64,000 nt of DNA from Desulfospira joergensenii DSM 10085 (GCF_000420085.1 NZ_ATUG01000002.1:310001-374000), one strand, 5' to 3'; shown: positions 18,999 through 28,540, counted from the first letter of the stretch. Made by a program: numbers and translations. The notes: generated from the sequence alone by a model not told the origin.

Positions 18999-19801
18999 TG
19001 AAACCTGATTTCAGACCCCTGACCGCTGCCCTTGGAATCCTGATCCTGATCGCCCTTTTCATGCCGGGTTGTTCAAAGCATGTGGATTCAGGCTATTCCA
19101 GGCATATCCCTCCCGGATCATCGGGAAAACCCTCCTCCGGCAGGGTGCCGGCCACCCAGAAACCCTATCGGATAAAAGGCCGGGAATATGTTCCCATTGC
19201 CAGTGCAGACGGGTTTGTCCAGACCGGGAAGGCCTCGTGGTACGGCCGTAAATTCCACGGCCGCAAGACCTCCAACGGCGAGACCTATAATATGTACGCC
19301 ATGACGGCGGCCCACAAGACCCTGCCCATGGGCACCTGGGTCATGGTTCACAACCTGGAGAACAACCGGCGCATCAAGGTCAGGGTCAATGACCGGGGGC
19401 CCTTTGTCCGGGGCAGGATCATTGATCTTTCCTATACCGGGGCAAAAAAAATCGGCATTGTGGGGCCGGGCACGGCAAGGGTGAGGCTCACCGCCCTGGG
19501 ACGGGCCGTCTCCTATTCCGAGAAGACCAAAGACCCGGTTGAGTTCAAACCCCTCAATTATTGGAAGGGCAATTTCACGGTTCAGGTGGGGGCCTTTAAG
19601 AGCCGGGCCAATGCTGAAAATTACAGGGAAAAATTATCCGCCACCTATGAGAATGCCCATATGGTGACCTACGAAGATGACCGGGGGCTCTTTTACCGGG
19701 TCAGGATCGGGCGGTTCTCCAATCTCAAGGATGCCCGGCGGTTCAGCGAGAGGATTATGGCCCAGGGGGCTTTTGACAGGGCATTTGCCGTGGGAGAATA
19801 G
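18995..19801 (+). CDS. rlpA: RlpA-like septal lipoprotein (DPBB + SPOR)
   Basis: 268 residues from the ATG at 18995, which overlaps the lon stop; an in-frame start further upstream would lie inside lon and is not favoured. Lipoprotein signal with lipobox FMPGC. The double-psi beta-barrel (about residues 70-160) holds ASWYGRKFHGRKTSNGE and VNDRGPFVRGRIIDLS, the RlpA lytic-transglycosylase motifs. The SPOR domain (about 190-268, NFTVQVGAFKSRANAE) binds denuded septal peptidoglycan. The role is glycan cleavage during division or daughter-cell separation. Confidence 0.92.
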   Translation: MMKPDFRPLTAALGILILIALFMPGCSKHVDSGYSRHIPPGSSGKPSSGRVPATQKPYRIKGREYVPIASADGFVQTGKASWYGRKFHGRKTSNGETYNMYAMTAAHKTLPMGTWVMVHNLENNRRIKVRVNDRGPFVRGRIIDLSYTGAKKIGIVGPGTARVRLTALGRAVSYSEKTKDPVEFKPLNYWKGNFTVQVGAFKSRANAENYREKLSATYENAHMVTYEDDRGLFYRVRIGRFSNLKDARRFSERIMAQGAFDRAFAVGE

Positions 19802-19804
19802 AGC

Positions 19805-20401
19805 TTGAAGCCAAAAGCAAAAAGTCAAAAGCAAAAAGTCAAAATCGTTTTTCTGGACCGGGACGGGGTGGTTAATGAAGATTCCGCCGAATATATAAAA
19901 GAGCCTTCAGAGTTTCATTTTATTCCCCGGAGCCCGGAAGCCGTTGCCCTGCTCAACCGGCACGGATTCGAGGTCATCCTTATCACCAACCAGTCCCTGA
20001 TCGGGCGGAAAATGGCCGATCTTCAAACCCTTGAGGCGATTTTCCACAAGATGAAAAAAGGAATTCAAGGGGCCGGCGGCCGGATCAGGGATATCTTTTT
20101 CTGTCCCCATACCCCGGATCAGGGATGTTCCTGCCGCAAGCCCAGGCCCGGGCTGATCCTTAAAGCGGCCGAGGTCTACGGAATTGATCCGGCAGGAGCC
20201 GTCATGGTCGGGGATTCTGCCAAGGATGTGGAGTGCGGGATCAATGCCGGCTGCGGCCTGACCTGCCTGGTGGCCACGGGCAATGGGAGAAACGCCCGGA
20301 AAGACCTGGCCCGGAAAGGAATTGTTCCGGACTATTTTGGAGAAGATCTTTACGATGCTGCCCAATGGATCACGAACCATCCAATCGGGTCCAATGAATA
20401 G
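19805..20401 (+). CDS. gmhB: D-glycero-D-manno-heptose 1,7-bisphosphate 7-phosphatase
   Basis: A 198-residue HAD-superfamily (HisB/GmhB branch) phosphatase. DxD nucleophile in FLDRDGVVNED, T/S motif in ILITNQS, zinc-binding loop FFCPHTPDQGCSCRKP, acidic motif VMVGDSAKDVE. It removes the 7-phosphate in ADP-heptose synthesis for LPS core. No ATG exists before FLDRDG; TTG at 19805 is the only start, served by GGAGAA in the end of rlpA. The first codons are an A-rich direct repeat (AAAAGCAAAAAGTC twice), encoding a Lys/Gln/Ser tail. Confidence 0.9.
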   Translation: MKPKAKSQKQKVKIVFLDRDGVVNEDSAEYIKEPSEFHFIPRSPEAVALLNRHGFEVILITNQSLIGRKMADLQTLEAIFHKMKKGIQGAGGRIRDIFFCPHTPDQGCSCRKPRPGLILKAAEVYGIDPAGAVMVGDSAKDVECGINAGCGLTCLVATGNGRNARKDLARKGIVPDYFGEDLYDAAQWITNHPIGSNE

Positions 20402-20435
20402 CGGATAACAGGCTTCAGTGATAATGAAATTCATC

Positions 20436-20465
20436 CCTTATCCTTTATCCTTCATCCTTTTATTC
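20436..20465 (+). repeat. Pyrimidine-rich short tandem repeat before recD2
   Basis: Three or four loose copies of TATCCTT/TCATCCTT directly upstream of the recD2 ATG, leaving it without a recognisable ribosome site. Probably low-complexity sequence. Confidence 0.4.
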
Positions 20466-20467
20466 CC

Positions 20468-22687
20468 ATGATCAAAATCAAAGGGGTTCTCACCCGGCTC
20501 ACATACCAGAATCCGGAAAACCATTATACGGTCTGCCGCATCCGGGTGGATAAGATCCATGATCCCATCACCGTGGTGGGCCATCTGGGCGGAGTGGCAG
20601 AGGGGGAAACCCTGGACCTGACCGGGAAATGGATCTCCCATCCCAGGTACGGGGACCAGTTCCAGGCAGACTCTTTTCAGGTCAGTCTGCCGGCCACGGT
20701 GTCCGGGATAAGAAAATACCTGGGATCCGGCATGATACAGGGAATTTCCCGGTCCCTGGCCGACCGGATCGTGGACCAGTTCCAAGAGCATACCCTTGAG
20801 ATCATTGAAAATGAACCCAAAAAGCTCCTGGAGGTCCACGGCATCGGCCGGGCAAAAAAAAGGCTCATTGAAAAGGCCTGGAACACCCATCACTCGGTCC
20901 GCAGGGTCATGCAGTTCCTTCAGGATCACGGGGTCGGCATCTCCCATGCCGGCACAATCCTTAAAACTTACGGCCCCAGATCCCTGGACGTACTGGAGAC
21001 AGACCCCTATCTCATTGCCAGGGATATCCCCGGGATCGACTTCAGGGTCATTGACAGCCTGGCCCGGGCCCGGGGGGTGGAAAAAGAGGATACCCGGCGT
21101 CTGTCCACCTGTCTTATCTGCCGCCTTCGGGCCTTTGAGCAGGAGGGCCATGTCTATGCGGAAAAAAAGGATCTTTTTGCCCTCAGTGCCCGGACAGCCG
21201 GGGTGAAGCCGGAAGACCTGGAAGAGGCCCTTGACGATCTTGCGGACCAGGAAGAGGTCAAGATCCTGGAGGTGAAAACTGTGGAAGAGCCTGAATCGGA
21301 CCCGGAAAGAGAAGAGCTTCAGGAACCGGGGGCTTTTCCGGGAAAGATCGAGACCCGGGTTTATTTGAGCCGCCTTTTCCGGGCGGAAACGGGCATTGCC
21401 TCCAGGATAAAGGCCCTGCTCTCCATGCCCCGGTCCGGGCATTCCCTGAGCGGGGAGGAGATCCTGGAACAGGTTCTGACCTCCCTGGCCGTGAAATTAT
21501 CCAAGGAGCAGCTGGAAGTGGTCTCCCGGGTTCTGGCCTGCAAGATATCGGTGATCACCGGCGGTCCCGGCACCGGAAAGACCACCCTGGTCAGGGCCCT
21601 GTGCGCGGTTTTTTCAAAGCTGGATCAGACCGTGGTCTTAAGCGCCCCCACAGGCCGGGCAGCCCGCAGGCTTTCCGAGGTGACCGGAAAAAAGGCCTTT
21701 ACCCTTCACAAGCTCCTGGGATTCAACCAGGAGACCGGCGACTTTGAACGCAATTTCACCAATCCCCTTGCCCTGGACGTCTTTGTGGTGGACGAGGCAT
21801 CCATGGTGGACACCCTTTTGATGTATCGTGCGGTGGAGGCCCTGCCTGCCCGGGCCCGCCTCATCCTGGTGGGGGACACCTTCCAGCTTCCTTCCGTGGG
21901 ACCGGGAAATGTCCTGTCCGACATCATCCAATCCGGCCGGGTAGAGAGCTTTTTCCTGACCAAGATATTCAGACAGGCCCAGGAAAGCCCCATCATCACC
22001 CATGCCCACTCCATCCGGAACGGGGAAATGCCCGATCTGAAACAGGCCTCCAAAGAGGGCCTCTCGGAATTTTATTTTATTGAAAACCAGGAGCCCGGCA
22101 AAGTGGTGGAAACCATTCTGGAACTCTGCGCTCAAAGAATTCCCCATGTTTTTCCCCATGTTGAAGAAGTCCAGGTCCTGACCCCCATGCACCGGGGAGA
22201 TGCCGGGACCATCAACCTGAACCAGAGGCTCCAGGCCGTTCTAAACCCGGACGGGGAAGGCATCCAGGCCCGGGGCCTTGTGTTCCGGCCGGGGGACAAG
22301 GTCATGCACCTGAAAAACAACTATGAAAAAGATGTGTTCAACGGGGATATCGGCCGGGTCCTGGAGGTGGACAGGAAAGAGGGGCAGGTGGTTGTGGATT
22401 ATGAGGGCAGGTCCGTTGTTTATGACATTCTGGAACTGGACGAACTGACCCTGGCCTATGCCGTTTCAGTCCATAAATCCCAGGGCTCCGAGTATCCGGC
22501 CGTGATCATCGCCCTGACCACGGCCCATTTCCCCCTGCTCCAGAGAAACCTGATCTATACGGCCATGACCCGGGGCCGGGAACTGGTCATCATCGTGGGA
22601 TCCTCCCGGGCCTTTGAAATCGCCTTTGGGAACAATCGCACCGCCCAGCGGCTGTCCGGGCTCAGGGAGATGCTGGTTCAGGAGTAA
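20468..22687 (+). CDS. recD2: RecD2-family ATP-dependent DNA helicase
   Basis: A 739-residue SF1B 5'-3' helicase of the RecD-like family not associated with RecBC. The N-terminal OB/helix-hairpin-helix region (GIGRAKKRLIEKAW) is followed by motif I VITGGPGTGKTTLV (near residue 365), motif II FVVDEASMVD, motif III LILVGDTFQLPSVGPG and motif V/VI AVSVHKSQGSEYPAVI with TAMTRGRELV. Length is typical for RecD2. It is the last gene of the hsp20-lon-rlpA-gmhB run, 66 bp after gmhB, and converges with the next gene at 5 bp. Confidence 0.93.
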   Translation: MIKIKGVLTRLTYQNPENHYTVCRIRVDKIHDPITVVGHLGGVAEGETLDLTGKWISHPRYGDQFQADSFQVSLPATVSGIRKYLGSGMIQGISRSLADRIVDQFQEHTLEIIENEPKKLLEVHGIGRAKKRLIEKAWNTHHSVRRVMQFLQDHGVGISHAGTILKTYGPRSLDVLETDPYLIARDIPGIDFRVIDSLARARGVEKEDTRRLSTCLICRLRAFEQEGHVYAEKKDLFALSARTAGVKPEDLEEALDDLADQEEVKILEVKTVEEPESDPEREELQEPGAFPGKIETRVYLSRLFRAETGIASRIKALLSMPRSGHSLSGEEILEQVLTSLAVKLSKEQLEVVSRVLACKISVITGGPGTGKTTLVRALCAVFSKLDQTVVLSAPTGRAARRLSEVTGKKAFTLHKLLGFNQETGDFERNFTNPLALDVFVVDEASMVDTLLMYRAVEALPARARLILVGDTFQLPSVGPGNVLSDIIQSGRVESFFLTKIFRQAQESPIITHAHSIRNGEMPDLKQASKEGLSEFYFIENQEPGKVVETILELCAQRIPHVFPHVEEVQVLTPMHRGDAGTINLNQRLQAVLNPDGEGIQARGLVFRPGDKVMHLKNNYEKDVFNGDIGRVLEVDRKEGQVVVDYEGRSVVYDILELDELTLAYAVSVHKSQGSEYPAVIIALTTAHFPLLQRNLIYTAMTRGRELVIIVGSSRAFEIAFGNNRTAQRLSGLREMLVQE

Positions 22688-22692
22688 TCAGA

Positions 22693-24003
22693 TCATCTGA
22701 ACACGCTGCATTCCCCGATTCTTCGGCTGATCTCTTCATCAATCAGGGCATAGGCTTTGGAATCCAGATCCGTATACCGTTTTTTGAATTCAAGCTCCAT
22801 GATGCCTTCAGGCAGACGATCAATCCGGGGCATGAATTGGCTTTCTCCTTTACTGTTTTTCATTTGCCTTTGAATTCTATTTGCCTGGCTGGGAGAGGCA
22901 ATGGCTGTTTCACCCAGCATCACGCCTGCCCTGTCTGCTGCAAGATCGGCAAAACTGAATCCGCTTCCCCCATTTGAATCACCCACTTCCTTGGCAATTC
23001 CGGCAAATTGGCTCAACTTGGTTCCGGCGGAAACGGCCAGTCCTGCAGAGACAAGGAAATGTTTGACCAGGTCCTCCCTGCCGTAAAGGGTCAACCGGAT
23101 ATCCACCCGGGGTTTGACCTGTTTGAGCTTGTCTGCATTGACCAGAGGGTCCAGTTTCTCTCCGATTACATAGAGGGACAATGCCTGGAGCAATGCCCGG
23201 TTTTCCAGCACTGGATCTTTGGAGAGTTCACTTTGTCCCGCAGCGAATTGAAACAGGGGGCGGATCACCCGGGAAAGGGAAATCTTTTTGAGGTGATTCT
23301 CCTTGAGAATATCCAATAGTTTTGTCAGCTCATTGGTGTATGTGATGAGTTTGAATTGGTGTTCCGGTGAAACGAGAAGGGTCTTTCCGCTTTCATGGAG
23401 CTTTAACAGGGAATCCGGGTTCCACTCATAGATAAAATTCAATTGCTTTTCCCGGATTGAAACGAATCGAAGGGCATCCAGATTTTTCAAAAACAGATTG
23501 TAAACCTCCGAGCTTAAAAAATATTGCCCAATGAGGGAAGCCAATGGGGTTATGATTTTTTTGGGAATCTTGAGTTTTCCTATCCGGAAGAAAAAGATTT
23601 CAGGCCTGTTTTTGTCCAGTTTCAAAACCAGTTCCGGATTCAGATATTCCCCAAACGGGGTTTTGGGGATTTTTATGGTGGCAAAAAAAGAAATAAAAGG
23701 AGCGGACAGGCTGACCTTGGGGAAGATATAATCTTTGCCGGTTAGCTGGGATACCCCGTAATTGGCCAGCAGGTTCAGATCCTGCTCCAGAATACGGATT
23801 CTCCGGATTTGCCTGAATCTCATAAATCTTGGTTTGTGAGTGCGGATCAGTTGTTCCACTCTTTTGACCTTGTCAAAAGACAAGGGCGGTCCCTTTTCCA
23901 CCTGGGGATTTTTTTCAACAATTGAAACAAAGAGAACGGCCGGAGAGATCAGTATAAAGGCAAGAGAGAAGCCGATAAAGTATTTGATGATTGATTTTAT
24001 CAT
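22693..24003 (-). CDS. Unrecognised membrane-anchored protein, 436 aa
   Basis: I do not recognise the family. One hydrophobic segment (about residues 8-28, YFIGFSLAFILISPAVLFV) should anchor a large extracytoplasmic domain. Basic, helix-rich stretches follow, a proline-marked beta-like part (VSLSAPFISFFATIKIPKTP) and, near residues 345-365, the striking block FSFADLAADRAGVMLGETAI. The C-terminus is charged and ends RRIGECSVFR. Codon use matches neighbours. It converges with recD2 and diverges from the radical SAM gene. Function cannot be inferred from position. Confidence 0.7.
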   Translation of the reverse strand: MIKSIIKYFIGFSLAFILISPAVLFVSIVEKNPQVEKGPPLSFDKVKRVEQLIRTHKPRFMRFRQIRRIRILEQDLNLLANYGVSQLTGKDYIFPKVSLSAPFISFFATIKIPKTPFGEYLNPELVLKLDKNRPEIFFFRIGKLKIPKKIITPLASLIGQYFLSSEVYNLFLKNLDALRFVSIREKQLNFIYEWNPDSLLKLHESGKTLLVSPEHQFKLITYTNELTKLLDILKENHLKKISLSRVIRPLFQFAAGQSELSKDPVLENRALLQALSLYVIGEKLDPLVNADKLKQVKPRVDIRLTLYGREDLVKHFLVSAGLAVSAGTKLSQFAGIAKEVGDSNGGSGFSFADLAADRAGVMLGETAIASPSQANRIQRQMKNSKGESQFMPRIDRLPEGIMELEFKKRYTDLDSKAYALIDEEISRRIGECSVFR

Positions 24004-24410
24004 ATTTTTTGTTGGGTTCCATGAAGATTTGAATTCTGATAATTATCAGAGAAGCCTTTTGCCCTGTCAAGGGAATGCTTTGATTCTTACCCATTGCTTG
24101 AATCGAAATCCGACACTAAACTTGAAAATTCGGTGCCGTCATAATGGGTGATTTGGACTTTTTCCGATGGCCGGTAAGAAGTGCGAAGAGTCGGACCGGG
24201 GCGCATTGGAAGGCTTCCCGGCCAGGAAGGGCCGAAGGCAAGGCAGAAGGTGGCGCTTTGACAGTGGATCAGGACGCAAACTGGTTGAATTTTAAACCAA
24301 TACCTGTTAAAAGAAGGTTTTGGTTCCAGGGGCTGGGTCATGGGCTTGTCAGGCTTTTTTTCCCTTAAAGCCGGACCTGGTTTTAATTTAGATTACAGGT
24401 GGAATTCACC
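24004..24410. other. Intergenic stretch without recognised content
   Basis: About 400 bp between divergent genes. It carries small unconvincing ORFs only. The GC-rich middle (24160-24260) has several short self-complementary GGCC-type blocks but no clean hairpin. A ribosome site AGGTGG (24397-24402) serves the radical SAM gene. Confidence 0.5.
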
Positions 24411-25280
24411 ATGCATTACGAAGGTATGATCATCCGGCCTCCCAGCGAGGCAGACTCTATCCTGCTCCAGGTGACCCTGGGCTGTTCCCATAATAAATGC
24501 ACCTTTTGCGGCACCTTCCGGGAGAAGCGGTTCAACATCAAAAAAGATGATGTGATTTTCGAGGATATCGAATTTGCAAGGACCCATTGCCGCCGCCAGA
24601 ACCGGCTTTTCATCTGTGACGGGGATGCCCTGATCGTTCCCCAGAGGCGACTGGTCCCCATCCTGGAAAGAATAAAGGAGCGGCTGCCCTGGGTGGAGCG
24701 TGTGGGACTCTATGCCAATACCAAGGGAATCGGCATGAAAACAGACGAAGAGCTGGAGGAACTGGCCTCCCTGGGCGTGAAAATCGCCTATATGGGGCTG
24801 GAATCCGGAGATGACCAGGTATTAAAGGAAATCCGGAAGGGTGCGGATTCGGCCAAAATGATCAAGATGGGCCGCAGGATCAAGAAGGCAGGCATCAAAT
24901 TGTCCGTTACGGTTCTGCTGGGCCTGGCCGGGCCTGACCGCTCCATGATCCATGCCCGGGAGACCGGCCGGGTTTTATCGGACATGGACCCGGATTTCGT
25001 GGGGGCCCTGAGTCTGATGCTGGTGCCGGGGACCGAACTCCATGAACAGCACAGGAACGGGGAGTTCAAGCTGCTGGAACCCACGCAGATGCTGGCTGAA
25101 CTGGGGGAGATGATCGCAAACACCCATCTGACCCAGGGACTTTTCCATGCCAACCATGCCTCCAATTACCTGCCCATCCGGGCCCGGCTGCCCCGGGACA
25201 AGGAAAAGACATTGGAATTGATTTCAGAGGCGCTTCAGGGGAAGATAGAGCTGAAACCCGAATTCATGAGAGCCCTCTAG
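24411..25280 (+). CDS. Radical SAM protein
   Basis: About 289 residues from ATG 24411, chosen because AGGTGG lies 8 bp upstream. The cluster motif CSHNKCTFC (CX4CX2C) coordinates the 4Fe-4S that cleaves S-adenosylmethionine; the GxIxGxxE-like segment appears as IAYMGLESGDDQVLKEIRKG, as in the Elp3/HemN-like 'B12-less' radical SAM group. The C-terminus lacks an obvious second cluster. Substrate unknown. The gene is monocistronic and its stop abuts a long imperfect palindrome. Confidence 0.85.
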   Translation: MHYEGMIIRPPSEADSILLQVTLGCSHNKCTFCGTFREKRFNIKKDDVIFEDIEFARTHCRRQNRLFICDGDALIVPQRRLVPILERIKERLPWVERVGLYANTKGIGMKTDEELEELASLGVKIAYMGLESGDDQVLKEIRKGADSAKMIKMGRRIKKAGIKLSVTVLLGLAGPDRSMIHARETGRVLSDMDPDFVGALSLMLVPGTELHEQHRNGEFKLLEPTQMLAELGEMIANTHLTQGLFHANHASNYLPIRARLPRDKEKTLELISEALQGKIELKPEFMRAL

Positions 25281-25281
25281 T

Positions 25282-25403
25282 GCTTGGATGGAAACTCACC
25301 CATCTGCGGAGTTGCTGCAGAATTTTCAAATCCTCACGTACAAGAGTACACTCCGATCTGAAAATTCTTTGCGCCTTGCATATGGGCAAATTTTTCTTCA
25401 AGC
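25282..25403. repeat. REP-like imperfect palindrome, copy 2
   Basis: Starts 2 bp after the radical SAM stop codon. The inner stem is AGAATTTTCA (25319-25328) with TGAAAATTCT (25359-25368). Outer arms pair over about 40 nt with mismatches (GCTTG, CCCAT and TGC blocks on both sides). The loop has AATCCTCACGTA then GTACACTCCG. It may stop transcription of the radical SAM gene. It shares a skeleton with 14971-15068. Confidence 0.55.
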
Positions 25404-25480
25404 CTGCACCGATTTATTATTGATTACTACAAGCTTAAGATAAAAATATTAAAAATTAGACTTTATAGGGAGAACCAACC

Positions 25481-27490
25481 ATGGCAGAAGCCAATGAGAC
25501 ATTAGACCAGTTAACCATCAATACCATTCGGACCCTTTGCATGGATGCGGTCCAGAAGGCCAATTCCGGCCATCCCGGCGCGCCCATGGGCCTGGCCCCG
25601 GCAGGATATGTCCTGTTTAAACGATTTTTGAAGCACAATCCGAAAAATCCGGCCTGGATTGACCGGGACCGGTTTGTCCTGTCCGGGGGGCACTGCTCCT
25701 CCCTGCTTTACAGCCTGCTCTATCTTTTCGGGTACGGGCTGGAGATCGAGGATCTGAAAAATTTCAGGCAGTGGGGATCCAGAACCCCGGGCCATCCGGA
25801 ATACGGGGATACCCCGGGCGTTGAGACCACCACAGGCCCCCTGGGCCAGGGCGTGGCCAATGCCGTGGGCATGGCCATTGCCGAACGTCACCTGGCGGCA
25901 CGGTTCAACAGGGAGGGCCGGGAGATTATCGATCATCACACCTATGCCATGTGCGGGGACGGGGACCTCATGGAAGGGGTGGCCATGGAAGCGGTCTCCC
26001 TGGCCGGTCACCTGGGCCTGGGCAAGCTCATCCTGATCTATGACGACAATTCCATCACCATTGAAGGCAGAACCGACATCGCCTTTACGGAAAACGTTGG
26101 GGCCAAGTTTGAAAGCATGAACTGGCACGTGGTGGAGGTGGAGGACGGCAATGATCTCAATAAGATCCAGAAGGCCATCCAGGCCGGAAAGGACGCCATT
26201 CAGCGGCCCACCCTGATCAAGCTCAAGACCCATATCGCCTACGGCAGCCCGGCCAAGCAGGACAGCCCCGATGCCCACGGCGCCCCCCTGGGAGCAGAGG
26301 AGATCAAAAAGGTAAAGGAATTCTACGGGGTTCCGGCGGACAAGGATTTTTACGTGCCCGAAGAGGTGCTGGAAAATACCCGGAAGGCCGTTGCCTACGG
26401 AAAAGGATTTGAAAATTCCTGGCAGGCTGATTTTGACGTATTTAAGGCAGACCATCCCCAGGATGCAGCCCTGTTTGCCGATGCCTTCAGCGGATATCTG
26501 ACCGGGGGCTGGGACAAGGATATCAAATGGCTGGCCCCTGAAGACGGCCCCATTGCCACCCGGGCAGCCTCGGGCCAGGTTCTCAACGCCATTGCCCCCA
26601 ACCTGCCCACCCTCATGGGCGGGTCTGCCGACCTGGCCCCCTCCAACAAAACCTATCTGAACTGCTCTGGGGAGTTCCAGAAAGAGGCCTGGAAAAACAG
26701 AAATATCCGGTTCGGGGTTCGGGAGCATGCCATGGGAGCGGTTATGTCCGGCATGTACCTCCACTCCGGGATCCGCCCCTACGGGGGGACCTTCCTGGTC
26801 TTTGCCGATTATGTACGGCCGGCCATCCGGGTGGCCAGCCTCATGAAACTTCCCCTGATCTACGTGTTCACCCATGACAGCGTGGCCGTGGGAGAGGACG
26901 GCCCCACCCACCAGCCCGTGGAGCATCTGGCTTCCCTCAGGGCCATTCCCGGGCTCAACGTGGTCCGCCCGGCCGATGCCAATGAGACGGCCCTGGCCTG
27001 GAAACAGGCCCTGATCAATACCAGCTCCCCCACGGCCCTTCTCCTGAGCCGTCAGAAACTTCCGGTTCTGGAAGGATCCAGGGATAATATCGATTTCAAC
27101 TACGGAGCCTATACCGTGAAAGAGGCGGGTCTGGATGCGGATATGATCATCCTGGCCACCGGAGCCGAGGTCCACGTCAGCCTGGATGCGGCCGGGATCC
27201 TTGAAAAAGACCACGGTCTGAAGGTTTCCGTGGTCTCCATGCCCTCCTGGGAGTGGTTTGAAAAGGCGCCTGCCCCTTACCGGGAGCGGGTCCTGCCCTC
27301 GGGCATTAAAAAACGGCTGGCCGTTGAAGCCGGGATCTCCATGGGCTGGGAAAAATACGTGGGAGACCAGGGCCGGGTCGTGAGCATCGAGCGGTTCGGC
27401 GCCTCCGCGCCCGGCGGCACGGTTCTCAGGGAGTTTGGATTTTCTGCCGGGAACATCGTGGAGAAAGCCCTGGAGCTGGTGAAAGGATAG
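25481..27490 (+). CDS. tkt: Transketolase
   Basis: A 669-residue thiamine-diphosphate enzyme of the non-oxidative pentose phosphate pathway. The N-terminal domain has HPGAPMG and the ThDP/Mg motif GDGDLMEG running to DDNSITIEG; the central pyrimidine domain carries the activating Glu in [14 protein letters not shown]; the C-terminal domain follows from about residue 540. Length agrees with E. coli TktA (663). The ribosome site AGGGAGA precedes the ATG. A GC hairpin follows, then a YjbQ-like gene 79 bp downstream. Confidence 0.96.
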   Translation: MAEANETLDQLTINTIRTLCMDAVQKANSGHPGAPMGLAPAGYVLFKRFLKHNPKNPAWIDRDRFVLSGGHCSSLLYSLLYLFGYGLEIEDLKNFRQWGSRTPGHPEYGDTPGVETTTGPLGQGVANAVGMAIAERHLAARFNREGREIIDHHTYAMCGDGDLMEGVAMEAVSLAGHLGLGKLILIYDDNSITIEGRTDIAFTENVGAKFESMNWHVVEVEDGNDLNKIQKAIQAGKDAIQRPTLIKLKTHIAYGSPAKQDSPDAHGAPLGAEEIKKVKEFYGVPADKDFYVPEEVLENTRKAVAYGKGFENSWQADFDVFKADHPQDAALFADAFSGYLTGGWDKDIKWLAPEDGPIATRAASGQVLNAIAPNLPTLMGGSADLAPSNKTYLNCSGEFQKEAWKNRNIRFGVREHAMGAVMSGMYLHSGIRPYGGTFLVFADYVRPAIRVASLMKLPLIYVFTHDSVAVGEDGPTHQPVEHLASLRAIPGLNVVRPADANETALAWKQALINTSSPTALLLSRQKLPVLEGSRDNIDFNYGAYTVKEAGLDADMIILATGAEVHVSLDAAGILEKDHGLKVSVVSMPSWEWFEKAPAPYRERVLPSGIKKRLAVEAGISMGWEKYVGDQGRVVSIERFGASAPGGTVLREFGFSAGNIVEKALELVKG

Positions 27491-27514
27491 TTTTCCCGGC
27501 TCTGCCGGACAAAA

Positions 27515-27538
27515 CCGGGCAGGCATTGGCCTGCCCGG
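27515..27538 (+). terminator. GC-rich hairpin between tkt and yjbQ-like gene
   Basis: A perfect 10-bp stem CCGGGCAGGC / GCCTGCCCGG with a 4-nt loop but no T-tract. It probably slows or partly ends transcription, or protects the tkt mRNA end, rather than fully terminating. Confidence 0.5.
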
Positions 27539-27569
27539 TAAACTTAGGGTTGAATACGAGGAGGAGACC

Positions 27570-27962
27570 ATGATCATTCCGGTAAAAACCAGCGCCAGAA
27601 CCCAGATGATCGACATCACTTCACAGGTCCGCAGGGCTGTGCAGGAATCCGGGGTCCGGGACGGCCTGGTCCATGTCTGTTCCATGCATACCACAGGAGC
27701 CGTCACCATCAATGAAAATGCCGATCCAGCCGTGGAGACCGATATCCTCAACACCATCAACAAGGTCATTCCCTGGGACGATCACTTCAAGCATCTGGAA
27801 GGCAATTCCGCAGCCCATATAAAGGTCAGCCTGTTCGGGCCGTCGGAAATCATCCCCCTGGAAAAGGGCTCCCTGGTCCTGGGCACCTGGCAGGGCATCT
27901 TTTTCTGCGAATTTGACGGCCCCAGGAGCCGGAAGGTGAATGTGAAGGTCCTGGCCGGCTGA
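27570..27962 (+). CDS. YjbQ/UPF0047 family protein
   Basis: 130 residues, the full length of the UPF0047 family. Conserved parts are CSMHTTGAVTINENADP and the C-terminal GTWQGIFFCEFDGPRSRKV, with His and Glu residues that bind metal in known structures. Family members can replace thiamine-phosphate synthase in E. coli, though this may be a side activity. Its position next to a thiamine-dependent transketolase fits that idea but does not prove it. A GAGGAGAC ribosome site lies just upstream of the ATG. Confidence 0.88.
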   Translation: MIIPVKTSARTQMIDITSQVRRAVQESGVRDGLVHVCSMHTTGAVTINENADPAVETDILNTINKVIPWDDHFKHLEGNSAAHIKVSLFGPSEIIPLEKGSLVLGTWQGIFFCEFDGPRSRKVNVKVLAG

Positions 27963-28011
27963 TGAAACAGAGGGTGCAACAGGCTGAAACCCCGCAAAAA
28001 ATGGAGCGGTT

Positions 28012-28455
28012 ATGAAATTCGTCTTATTGTCATTTGCCCTGGCAGCCGGGATGCTGGCCCCTCTCCAGGCCGGGCTCAACGCCAGAATGGGGCGTGCCCT
28101 GGGGGACCCCGTATATGCGGCATTGATCTCCTTTGCCGTGGGAACCGCCTCCCTCTTTATCTATGCTTTGGCGGTCCGTACCGAGTTTGGCACGATCCGC
28201 CAGGCCTCGGACCTCCACTGGACCGTATGGACGGCCGGCTGCATGGGAGCGGTTTATGTGGCGGCCACCATCATCCTTACCCCCAGGCTGGGAGCGGCCC
28301 TGACCTTTGCCCTGGTGGTGGCGGGACAATTGACCATGGCCCTTTTCATGGATCATTTCGGATTCCTGGGAGTGCCGGTCCAGCATTTCACCTGGCAGAG
28401 GATGGCAGGGATCCTTTTGGTTACCGCCGGTGTGGTGATCATCAGAAAATTCTGA
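28012..28455 (+). CDS. Small DMT-superfamily transporter (YdcZ/DUF606)
   Basis: A 147-residue, five-helix inner-membrane protein with the family start AGMLAPLQAGLNARMGRAL and end RMAGILLVTAGVVIIRKF. Half-size DMT proteins such as this work as dimers. Substrate unknown. It sits 49 bp after the YjbQ-like gene and could share its transcript. Confidence 0.83.
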   Translation: MKFVLLSFALAAGMLAPLQAGLNARMGRALGDPVYAALISFAVGTASLFIYALAVRTEFGTIRQASDLHWTVWTAGCMGAVYVAATIILTPRLGAALTFALVVAGQLTMALFMDHFGFLGVPVQHFTWQRMAGILLVTAGVVIIRKF

Positions 28456-28540
28456 TCCCGGAAGTTCAAAGGAAAACCAGACCCATAACCGGTAAATCAT
28501 CAGACATGAATTTTGCAAGCTCCCTGACCGGAAAGAATAG

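Noticed and set aside
24087..24341. 84-codon minus-strand ORF before the radical SAM gene
   Set aside because: Trp/Pro/Ser-rich product without pattern; no ribosome site; likely non-coding.
25511..27769. 752-codon minus-strand ORF opposite transketolase
   Set aside because: No recognisable domain, low-complexity His/Gly/Pro-rich product, fully antisense to a highly conserved gene; a shadow of GC-rich codon use.
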